Source: Enterobacterales bacterium
GTDB taxonomy: Bacteria; Pseudomonadota; Gammaproteobacteria; Enterobacterales; Succinivibrionaceae
Reading direction: 5' to 3'
NCBI GenBank assembly: GCA_900768635.1
Contig: CAAGDP010000146.1
Span: 1 to 12,108, forward strand
DNA: 12,108 nt
Shown here: one piece after another, positions 6,541 to 12,108 of the stretch
How positions within the stretch are numbered: the stretch's first letter is position 1
Layout: every line of letters starts with the position of its first letter
Position numbers and translations under genes: made by a program
Notes under the pieces: model-generated
Told to the model about the DNA's origin: nothing
Database searches by the model: none
The model's input: the letters and a program-made list of their open reading frames with translations, nothing else

Positions 6541-7044
6541 ATGATCAAACAATTATTACTTAGTCTGATTTTTGCTTCCGGTTTAAGCCAGCTGTGTCTT
6601 GCTCAGGAGGTTAAAACAGTGAACATTAATGGGGAAGAGGTCAAAGTCTACGAAAACTTCCTTCTGGTACATAATGCGGGAGCAGAAAAATTAAATGCTG
6701 ATAAGGGGATTAAAAACTCCACGGATACTATTACTTCATTAAAAAGTAATATCACTGCGGTAAAAGCATCCGGAAACGACGGATCTAATATTGCTCTGGT
6801 GATACCGGAAAACAAGTGGCCTTATGTTATTAAAGCCGGCATTCATTATAAATGTAAAAAAGATGTTGCCGACTGCATTCCCGCCCGGATTAATGCACAA
6901 CGCATCGGCACCTCCAATCTTTATAAAGCGGAAGCTAACAACTTTGACCAGTGGCTCAGAGTTATGACCGTTCTCCGGGAATCATCTAATGTTACCAAAA
7001 TCCTGCCGGGTTACGACTATGGAACTAAAAAGGTAATAAAATAA
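6541..7044 (+). CDS. small secreted protein, putative ASP ORF2-like chaperone of the upstream protease
   Basis: The 167-residue protein has a signal peptide (MIKQLLLSLIFASGLSQLCLA), probably cleaved before Gln22, so it is periplasmic or secreted; there is no lipobox. The mature part is hydrophilic and mixed in structure, with two cysteines (C105, C112) that could form a small disulfide loop. It ends in a conserved-looking tail, VTKILPGYDYGTKK. I recognise no domain from sequence alone. The assignment comes from context: in Aeromonas sobria the gene immediately after the protease gene asp encodes ORF2, a secreted chaperone of similar size needed for ASP to fold. The 11-base gap, shared transcript and terminator after it fit this. 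The tail resembles the C-terminal end of I9-type propeptide inhibitors (V..V.PdY), which would also suit a trans-acting propeptide. An alternative is an unrelated immunity or inhibitor protein. Confidence 0.65.
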   Translation: MIKQLLLSLIFASGLSQLCLAQEVKTVNINGEEVKVYENFLLVHNAGAEKLNADKGIKNSTDTITSLKSNITAVKASGNDGSNIALVIPENKWPYVIKAGIHYKCKKDVADCIPARINAQRIGTSNLYKAEANNFDQWLRVMTVLRESSNVTKILPGYDYGTKKVIK

Positions 7045-7066
7045 CCCGAGGATTATTTTGTAACGG

Positions 7067-7092
7067 AAAGTTGATCTTAAGGATCAACTTTT
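7067..7092 (+). terminator. intrinsic terminator of the protease operon
   Basis: AAAGTTGATC (7067-7076) pairs with GATCAACTTT (7082-7091) around a 5-base loop, with a short T-run (7089-7092). It lies 22 bases after the stop of the small secreted protein. The T-run is short, so some read-through into the MIF gene is possible. Confidence 0.65.
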
Positions 7093-7164
7093 CCCACCTT
7101 CCTGATCAAAGTTAAATCCGGTTGTTTATCAACAGTCATTCTAAATTAAGTAAGGATATATTTT

Positions 7165-7506
7165 ATGCCGTTTATTGATGCCAGAATTTCAGTTCCTGTT
7201 TCCCAGGAAAAAAAGGAAAACCTGAAAACCCGTTTTGGAAAAGCTGTGGAAATTCTTCACAAATCAGAACGTTACCTCATGGTGGGGATTCAGGACAGCT
7301 ACTCCCTGTATATGGGCGGAGAAGCACTGAAAAAAGGAGCCTATATAGCTGTATCTCTTTTTGGCAATGCATCCCCGGCTGATTATTCAAAAATGACAGG
7401 AGCTCTCTGTTCAATTCTGGAGGAGGAGCTGGGGATCCCGGGAAGCTGTGTTTATGTAACCTATCAGGGAATTAGTGACTGGGGCTGGAACGGAAGTAAT
7501 TTCTGA
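7165..7506 (+). CDS. MIF-family protein (phenylpyruvate tautomerase-like)
   Basis: This 113-residue protein belongs to the macrophage migration inhibitory factor superfamily, small trimers that tautomerise phenylpyruvate or dopachrome with an N-terminal proline. It starts MPFIDARISVPV, so removal of Met exposes catalytic Pro1. Lys32 (mature numbering) is present in LHKSER, at the position of MIF Lys32. The C-terminal VYVTY...DWGWNGSNF matches the MIF VYINYYD...GWNNSTF segment, but MIF Asn97 is Thr here. Length agrees with MIF. There is no signal peptide, which is also true of MIF, so location is cytosolic unless exported unusually. AAGGA (7152-7156) is a good ribosome site. The gene has its own terminator and may also be reached by read-through from the protease operon. 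A metabolic tautomerase and a host-directed MIF mimic are both possible. Confidence 0.85.
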   Translation: MPFIDARISVPVSQEKKENLKTRFGKAVEILHKSERYLMVGIQDSYSLYMGGEALKKGAYIAVSLFGNASPADYSKMTGALCSILEEELGIPGSCVYVTYQGISDWGWNGSNF

Positions 7507-7526
7507 TAAGGTTGCCCCGGTGAGAG

Positions 7527-7554
7527 AAGGATGAAGCAAGTCATCCTTTTTTTT
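7527..7554 (+). terminator. intrinsic terminator of the MIF-family gene
   Basis: AAGGATGA (7527-7534) and TCATCCTT (7541-7548) form a perfect 8-bp stem with a 6-base loop, running into eight Ts (7547-7554). It sits 20 bases after the stop codon. Confidence 0.9.
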
Positions 7555-7707
7555 ACCTGAACACCGGCATAACATTCCTTCTCACCAGTCTCTCCCTCTA
7601 CCCCGGGCTTTCCCCATGCCCAAATCTTAAACTAATTAAATTAATATTTTTGTTATGTTTTCTTTAGAATAAAATTAAAATATGTTAAATCACTTAATTT
7701 TATTCAG

Positions 7708-7737
7708 TTTACATTGCATACTTTATGAAAGTATGGT
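7708..7737 (+). promoter_or_regulatory. candidate asnB promoter overlapping an inverted repeat
   Basis: TTTACA (7708-7713) and TATGGT (7732-7737) are 18 bases apart, with an AT-rich UP-like stretch upstream. CATACTT (7717-7723) and AAGTATG (7729-7735) form a perfect 7-bp inverted repeat within the spacer and -10 box, so a bound regulator would block the promoter. The regulator is unknown. Confidence 0.4.
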
Positions 7738-7806
7738 AAAAAGATTATTAATATTTATAGTATTCGCGTGGTAAAACTCTTTCCTGAGGCCTTTGGATTT
7801 TTTACC
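7735..7806 (+). other. possible alternative hairpins in the asnB leader
   Basis: TTTTTACC (7799-7806) can pair with GGTAAAAA (7735-7742), giving 8 bp. Its TTTTACC part (7800-7806) can pair instead with GGTAAAA (7770-7776), giving 7 bp. The two pairings exclude each other. All pairs but two are A-T, so the stems are weak; no recognised riboswitch or attenuator peptide accompanies them. Confidence 0.25.
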
Positions 7807-7888
7807 AAAATCACCCGCATCTTTTTGCCCGGTCATCAGCACAGCTACTAACGCAGAATCTGATTTTAAACATTTGGAGTAACAGGTA

Positions 7889-9571
7889 ATGTGTTCAATA
7901 TTTGGAATACTTGATTTAAAAAGCGATCCGGCTGAACTCCGCAAAACAGCCGTGGAAATGTCAAAAAAAATGCGCCACAGAGGCCCGGACTGGACTGGTA
8001 TCTACAGCTCAAGAAATGCAATTTTAGTCCATGAGCGTCTTGCCATTGTGGATCCTTTTAATGGAGCACAGCCTCTTTATAATATTGACCATACCAATGT
8101 TCTTGCTGTAAACGGTGAAATTTACAATCACCAGGATCTGGAAAAGAATCTTACTGTAGACTTTAAATTCCAGACCAAATCCGACTGTGAAGTGTTACTG
8201 GCGCTTTATGAGGAAAAAGGTCCGAATTTCCTGGAAGATATTAATGGTATTTTTGCCTTTGTACTTTATGATGAAAAGAATGATGCCTATCTTATCGGCC
8301 GGGATCATATCGGCATTATTCCTCTTTATACCGGTTATGACGAATTCGGCAATTTCTATGTTGCATCTGAAATGAAGGCTCTGGTTCCGGTATGTAAGAC
8401 TGTTAGCGAATTCCCTCCGGGACATTACCTGTATTCCAAAGACGGTGAAATCAAGAAGTATTACACCCGTGACTGGATGGAATATGACAATGTTAAAAAC
8501 AACGTATCTGACATTGCCACTTTACGCAAGGGTCTTGAGGATTCCGTAAAACGTCAGCTTATGAGCGACGTACCTTATGGTGTGCTTCTCTCCGGCGGTC
8601 TGGATTCATCGATTATTTCTGCGGTAACCAAAAAGTTTGCCGCCAACCGTATTGAAGAAAATGATAAAACCGCAGCCTGGTGGCCGCAACTTCACTCCTT
8701 TGCCATTGGACTGAAGGGCGCTCCGGATCTGGCAAAAGCCAAAATGGTTGCAGATCATCTTGGAACAATTCACCATGAAATTCACTTCACTGTTCAGGAT
8801 GGTCTGGATGCTTTGCGGGATGTTATTTATCATATTGAAACTTACGATGTAACTACCATCCGTGCCTCAACTCCTATGTACCTTATGGCTCGCTATATCA
8901 AGGCTATGGGTATTAAAATGGTGCTTTCCGGAGAAGGTTCCGACGAACTATTTGGCGGATATCTTTACTTCCATAAAGCTCCTGACGATCAGGAATTCCA
9001 TGAGGAAACTGTACGTAAGTTGGATCAGCTTCACATGTATGACTGTCTCCGTGCCAACAAGTCTCTTATGGCCTGGGGGGTGGAAGGCCGGGTACCGTTC
9101 CTGGACAAGGAGTTTATTGATATTGCTATGCGCCTTAACCCTAAGGATAAGATGTGTAGCGGCAATAAAATCGAAAAGCATATCCTTCGTGAAGCTTTCC
9201 AGGATTATCTGCCCCATGAAGTTGCCTGGCGTCAGAAGGAGCAGTTTTCTGACGGCGTAGGCTACTCCTGGATTGACTCCCTGAAGGACTTTGTAGAAAC
9301 AGAAGTTACTGATCAGATGTTTGCAGCTGCCAGGTATCGTTTCCCGATTAATACTCCGCTGACCAAGGAAGCATACTACTATCGTTCTATTTTTGATGAA
9401 TTCTTCCCTCTGGAATCTGCCGCCCGTTGCGTTCCATACGGCAAATCAGTAGCCTGCTCCACACCGAAGGCCATTGAATGGGATGAAAAATTCAAGACTA
9501 TGGCTGATCCTTCCGGCAGAGCTGTAATGGGTGTTCATGAGCAATCATACACCGGTCCTATCACCCGGTGA
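7889..9571 (+). CDS. asnB: asparagine synthetase B, glutamine-hydrolysing
   Basis: The 560-residue cytosolic enzyme makes asparagine from aspartate, glutamine and ATP (EC 6.3.5.4). Cys2 is the glutaminase nucleophile once Met1 is removed. The N-terminal amidotransferase domain (about 2-190) has RHRGPDW, HERLAIVD (R50), NGEIYNH (N75, E77) and SDCEV (D99). The synthetase domain has the pyrophosphate loop SGGLDSS (235-241) and SGEGSDELFGGY (347-358). Almost every block follows E. coli AsnB, including the C-terminal QKEQFSDGVGYSWID and WDE..K.M.DPSGRAV, so this is the gammaproteobacterial form, complete and of normal length (E. coli 554). GGAG (7876-7879) lies 9 bases before the ATG, and the required Cys2 fixes the start. 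It is transcribed alone, from an AT-rich promoter region to a strong terminator. Confidence 0.97.
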   Translation: MCSIFGILDLKSDPAELRKTAVEMSKKMRHRGPDWTGIYSSRNAILVHERLAIVDPFNGAQPLYNIDHTNVLAVNGEIYNHQDLEKNLTVDFKFQTKSDCEVLLALYEEKGPNFLEDINGIFAFVLYDEKNDAYLIGRDHIGIIPLYTGYDEFGNFYVASEMKALVPVCKTVSEFPPGHYLYSKDGEIKKYYTRDWMEYDNVKNNVSDIATLRKGLEDSVKRQLMSDVPYGVLLSGGLDSSIISAVTKKFAANRIEENDKTAAWWPQLHSFAIGLKGAPDLAKAKMVADHLGTIHHEIHFTVQDGLDALRDVIYHIETYDVTTIRASTPMYLMARYIKAMGIKMVLSGEGSDELFGGYLYFHKAPDDQEFHEETVRKLDQLHMYDCLRANKSLMAWGVEGRVPFLDKEFIDIAMRLNPKDKMCSGNKIEKHILREAFQDYLPHEVAWRQKEQFSDGVGYSWIDSLKDFVETEVTDQMFAAARYRFPINTPLTKEAYYYRSIFDEFFPLESAARCVPYGKSVACSTPKAIEWDEKFKTMADPSGRAVMGVHEQSYTGPITR

Positions 9572-9593
9572 TCCTTTACGGTAAACTGCTAAG

Positions 9594-9619
9594 AAAATCC
9601 TGCTCCGGCAGGATTTTTT
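9594..9619 (+). terminator. intrinsic terminator of asnB
   Basis: AAAATCCTGC (9594-9603) and GCAGGATTTT (9608-9617) form a perfect 10-bp stem with a TCCG loop and six Ts (9614-9619). It begins 22 bases after the asnB stop. Confidence 0.93.
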
Positions 9620-9728
9620 GTTTGTGCTTCAGGAGCAATCTATCTCACTTTATTTGTCATAAGAAGAGAATTCGGGGAGGGTTTCTTAAGTGCCGATCAG
9701 CCACTTTCAGAAAACCGGAAGAAACCAG

Positions 9729-9758
9729 AAAAAAAGAGGGGGAATCTGTTATCCCCCC
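9729..9758 (-). terminator. intrinsic terminator of the amylase gene
   Basis: On the minus strand GGGGGA and TCCCCC (plus-strand 9752-9757 and 9738-9743) form a GC stem with an 8-base loop. It is followed by a T-rich run, seen as As at 9729-9735. It lies about 28 bases past the amylase stop. Between it and the asnB terminator (9620-9728) I see nothing. Confidence 0.8.
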
Positions 9759-9785
9759 TACCGTAATTTTACATAAGAAAAGCGG

Positions 9786-11510
9786 TTATCTGCAGTTTTC
9801 CAGCAGATAGAAGTTTCCGGAAAGACCGCTGATCTTAAGCTCCCCTTCAGATGCTACCTCTCCTGAAAGAAGATTTTTCAGATCACACTGCATCCTGCCT
9901 CCGGAAATCCTAGCTGTTACATCCTGAGAAAAAGACAAAGTACCTGTTCCGGTGGAGGTATTCAGCACATATAGAATTTTTTCATCCTTATAGCTTTTCA
10001 GATCCACATACAGATTTTCATCAGAATAAACATGAGTTCTTTCACCGAAAGCTAAAGACGGATACTTATCCCGCAGAGCATAAATTCCGGCAATATAGTT
10101 TTTAAGATCCTGCTCACCGGCTGAAAGATTATCAAACTGACCGTCGGTACGTCCTACATGGTCATCACAGCGACATACATCTCCGCAATTACCCGGCTGA
10201 TCAACAAATCCTGGCAGTTCCGAACCGATTTCGTCATTGTAATACATGGTAAGAGGACCGCTGGCTGCTGCAATAAAGCTGTAAGCAGCCTTATGACGGC
10301 GGAAATAATCATCATCCTTTACCCCGTCCTTACCAAAACCGGCCCGCTGAATAAGATCGCCAAAACGCGGGAAATCATGATTAGATACAATATTATTCGG
10401 CATGGCAGTGGATGGATAGAAGCGCATATCCTCATAGGATCTGGCTAAAGAGGAAGCAGGCTGACTGCAGGAATCCCCGGCAAAAATATCATCATTAGTT
10501 GCCAGCACCTTAAGAAGCTGATAACGCAGCGGGAAGTTAAATGCAGAATTCATATTCTCATCTGCGTAGGCATTTTTGGTAATGGCCTTAGTATCTCCCG
10601 ACCACATTTCCCCTACAGAATAACCCAGAGGATGAACCTTACGACCGTTAACCTTATAAACAGTCTTTTGCGCTGTTTCCGTAATAGTCTTATTCAGCTC
10701 TTTCCAATATGCCGGCTCCAGCTGATACATCTGATCAAAACGCCAGCCGTCAATTTTGGCGGTTTTGATCCAGTAACTCAGCAGTTCCTTATAAAACGCC
10801 ATGGATTTTGCGGTATCAAAGCACCAGTAGGTAGAATTTGCTTTATCAATCTGTCCCCAGGCATCCCGGCATCGTTTGCTGGTAACCAGTTCATTACCTC
10901 CCGGACTTTTAAGTTTAATATTGGATTTGGCATGACCTAACACCCCATCCAAAAAGACATAAAGGCCTTTCTCATGTGCCAGCTCCACCAGTTTAATAAA
11001 TTCTTCCTTGGTTCCGAATTTAGGATCAATGGTAAAATAATCACTGGTATAATAACCGGTACCATCCAGTTTATCCGCATTTTTATCCTGGGAAGGAATC
11101 GGCTCTGACACAAATATCGGAGTCAGCCAGATAGCATTTACTCCTGTGGATTTGATGTAATCCAGCTTATCAATAATTCCCTTCAGATTGCCGTTATGTC
11201 TGGACGGACCCCAGGCATATACATAACCGGGTGCTCCACCTTCACCATGATTAAAGGATTCCACCATAATCTGATAAATACGAAGTCCGCAAAAAGGATC
11301 ATCCTTACCATAACAGGCAAGTTTTGTCTGTTTTCCGGAGTAATTTCCCGTATCCACTTTAACAGTAAAATTACGGGTGTTGATATGACATTTACTGCGG
11401 GCTGCAACCAGAGGGTCGGATGCTGCAGAAGGAGCAGGATCAGATGGAGTGGAAGCACAACCCCACAGGGCAGTCAGAAGACTGATGGAAAGTAAACTTA
11501 ATCTGTTCAT
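9786..11510 (-). CDS. GH13 alpha-amylase-like lipoprotein
   Basis: A 574-residue glycoside hydrolase predicted to cut alpha-1,4-glucans outside the cytoplasm. The signal peptide MNRLSLLSISLLTALWGC ends in a lipobox (LWGC, Cys18) followed by Ala-Ser, so outer-membrane anchoring is likely. A Pro/Ser linker follows. The barrel begins at LRIYQIMVESF (about 76). The four GH13 regions are present: I, FLDGVLGH (D188, H193); II, GWRFDQ (nucleophile D259); III, GEMWSGD (acid/base E301); IV, VSNHDFPRFG (D379). The catalytic set is complete. A C-terminal beta domain spans about 485-574. The mature protein is rich in cysteine (for example C442, C446 and C448), which suggests disulfides. The frame is open to an ATG at 11627, but the start at 11510 has GAGGA just upstream and gives a proper signal peptide. 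Exact specificity is not determinable; pullulanase or cyclomaltodextrinase activity is possible. Confidence 0.9.
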   Translation of the reverse strand: MNRLSLLSISLLTALWGCASTPSDPAPSAASDPLVAARSKCHINTRNFTVKVDTGNYSGKQTKLACYGKDDPFCGLRIYQIMVESFNHGEGGAPGYVYAWGPSRHNGNLKGIIDKLDYIKSTGVNAIWLTPIFVSEPIPSQDKNADKLDGTGYYTSDYFTIDPKFGTKEEFIKLVELAHEKGLYVFLDGVLGHAKSNIKLKSPGGNELVTSKRCRDAWGQIDKANSTYWCFDTAKSMAFYKELLSYWIKTAKIDGWRFDQMYQLEPAYWKELNKTITETAQKTVYKVNGRKVHPLGYSVGEMWSGDTKAITKNAYADENMNSAFNFPLRYQLLKVLATNDDIFAGDSCSQPASSLARSYEDMRFYPSTAMPNNIVSNHDFPRFGDLIQRAGFGKDGVKDDDYFRRHKAAYSFIAAASGPLTMYYNDEIGSELPGFVDQPGNCGDVCRCDDHVGRTDGQFDNLSAGEQDLKNYIAGIYALRDKYPSLAFGERTHVYSDENLYVDLKSYKDEKILYVLNTSTGTGTLSFSQDVTARISGGRMQCDLKNLLSGEVASEGELKISGLSGNFYLLENCR

Positions 11511-11947
11511 AAGGATCCTCAGAAAAAATAAATTTTTCAGGATCTTATCAGGTGAATGGAAATGTTTCAGGATCATGTATCGCAAATCTGACAATTGCCA
11601 GACTTTCTTAATATTCACGCAGTTCATCCTTTAACAAACTTTTCACTTATCCAAATTGTCTGGAATTGCCTGATCTAAATTCTGAACATTGGAAAGTTCC
11701 ATAATTCTTGATAGAAATTAAAAATCATTTTTACTGATCTGGCACTTTGTTGTCTGGATCAGATCTTGCGATTGGTATTAACAAGTTTGATACCATGAAA
11801 AAAACGAACATACCTGTTATCAATCATCAATACTTATAAATAACTGATTACCTCATAAACATCAAATCATTTAACAGATATTCAGAATTCAATGAGTTGG
11901 AGACATCCTTTCCTAAAGATCTGCTTATCTTATTGATTTTCAGTATT
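11511..11947. other. 437-base intergenic region upstream of the amylase gene
   Basis: It holds no supported gene. It includes a near-palindrome at 11587-11602 and the inverted pair GATCTG/CAGATC (11736-11741 and 11760-11765). It also has TGGTAT/ATACCA (11773-11778 and 11790-11795). A weak minus-strand promoter is possible: TTGTTA (plus 11631-11636) then TATTAA 18 bases on. I cannot identify a MalT or CRP site with confidence, and no clear terminator follows the rightmost gene. Confidence 0.45.
11587..11602. promoter_or_regulatory. 16-bp near-palindrome upstream of the amylase start
   Basis: TCTGACAATTGCCAGA is self-complementary except for one base pair. It lies 77 bases upstream of the amylase ATG, near the candidate promoter, and could be an operator. 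Similar TCTGG-containing words recur at 11658-11664 and 11752-11757. Confidence 0.35.
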
Positions 11948-12108
11948 TCAGGCTTGGTCAGTTGCCACCCTGCAGGATTTGCCTTTGAATGCAATCCCGT
12001 ATTTATATATGGTATATCCATTTTCCTCATAACTTTGGGCATAGTGCTTATTATCTATCTGCTCCAATGCTTTGCGACAAAGAAGCAGAGGATTTTCATC
12101 TTCTCCGG
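11948..12108 (-). CDS. C-terminal tail of a second PD-(D/E)XK nuclease-domain (DUF1703-type) protein, cut by the window edge
   Basis: On the minus strand a frame enters from the right edge and stops at TGA (plus 11950-11948), giving 52 residues. It contains CRKALEQIDNKHYAQSYEEN and then YTIYKYGIAFKGKSCRV. This is the usual DUF1703 C-terminal pattern: AL.QI..K.Y...Y...G..I...GIAF..K.. . The upstream catalytic and AAA-ATPase-like parts are outside the window. An overlapping 64-codon minus-strand frame with an ATG (11848-12042) is a shadow in another phase. The tail shares the pattern with the left-edge protein but is clearly diverged from it, and it lies in opposite orientation. Confidence 0.72.
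   Translation of the reverse strand, partial: GEDENPLLLCRKALEQIDNKHYAQSYEENGYTIYKYGIAFKGKSCRVATDQA

Larger units (their letters stand above)
7507..7888. other. 382-base intergenic region with asnB promoter and leader
   Basis: After the MIF terminator comes a C-rich stretch (7575-7620), then a very AT-rich stretch (about 7627-7760) holding a candidate promoter and an inverted repeat. A leader of roughly 145 bases with possible alternative pairings follows. No coding sequence is supported. Confidence 0.5.

Noticed and set aside
7725..7739. Tiny leader peptide (MKVW) before asnB
   Set aside because: It has no ribosome site and no Asn codons, so nothing supports an attenuation role.
8862..9260. 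132-codon plus-strand ORF inside asnB
   Set aside because: It lies wholly within the highly conserved asnB coding sequence in another phase.
9568..9810. 80-codon plus-strand ORF overlapping the asnB stop
   Set aside because: It runs through the asnB terminator and the amylase terminator and looks like chance translation.
11511..11627. N-terminal extension of the amylase frame by 39 residues to the ATG at 11627
   Set aside because: It would bury the signal peptide and lipobox inside the protein. The ATG at 11510 has GAGGA at proper spacing and gives a typical lipoprotein start.
11628..11633. MalT-box-like GGATGA on the minus strand before the amylase gene
   Set aside because: A single short half-site with no partner at the usual spacing is not enough.
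11773..11805. Hairpin TGGTAT/ATACCA beside an A-run as terminator of the right-edge gene
   Set aside because: On the minus strand the T-run precedes the hairpin instead of following it, so the order is wrong.
11848..12042. 64-codon minus-strand ORF near the right edge
   Set aside because: It overlaps the nuclease tail in another phase, shows no recognisable pattern and has no ribosome site.

Overview
The window looks like ordinary-to-accessory chromosome of a low-GC gammaproteobacterium. The best phylogenetic marker is the asparagine synthetase, which follows the Escherichia coli AsnB pattern almost from end to end. The kexin-like protease resembles the Aeromonas sobria serine protease (ASP), and both edges carry tails of PD-(D/E)XK nuclease proteins of a kind common in gut and rumen anaerobes. 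My inference is an Aeromonadales/Succinivibrionaceae-like gut bacterium. This comes from reading the proteins, not from a database search.

Layout, left to right. The C-terminal tail of a DUF1703-type nuclease protein (2-115, +) is followed by a D-2-hydroxyacid dehydrogenase (350-1315, +). After a 393-base gap comes an EpsC/CysE-type serine acetyltransferase (1709-2668, +). It ends in a hairpin terminator shared with the convergent gene for an orphan LivJ-like periplasmic binding protein (2710-3858, -). A 430-base gap (3859-4288) holds a perfect 20-bp palindrome, a -10 box, a perfect 21-bp tandem duplication and a possible fragment of coding sequence. Then comes a two-gene unit (4289-7044, +): a surface-lipoprotein S8 protease of the ASP/kexin type with a C-terminal P-like domain, followed 11 bases later by a small secreted protein. 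A MIF/phenylpyruvate tautomerase homologue (7165-7506, +) and asnB (7889-9571, +) follow, each with its own terminator. A GH13 alpha-amylase-like lipoprotein (9786-11510, -) converges on asnB. The window closes with a second DUF1703-type tail (11948-12108, -).

Most genes are single-gene transcription units, each with its own terminator. The clear exception is the protease pair. In Aeromonas the gene directly downstream of asp (ORF2) encodes a dedicated folding chaperone for ASP, and the same order, spacing and signal-peptide logic is seen here. The protease differs from ASP in carrying a lipobox and a roughly 130-residue N-terminal region before the catalytic domain. This predicts a cell-surface, lipid-anchored version of the protease-chaperone system. 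Together with the amylase lipoprotein and the binding protein, it suggests a cell equipped to process polymers and capture nutrients at its surface. The most interesting material is the protease pair, the bacterial MIF homologue and the unexplained repeats in the 3859-4288 gap. I found no tRNA, rRNA, CRISPR array or complete mobile element.
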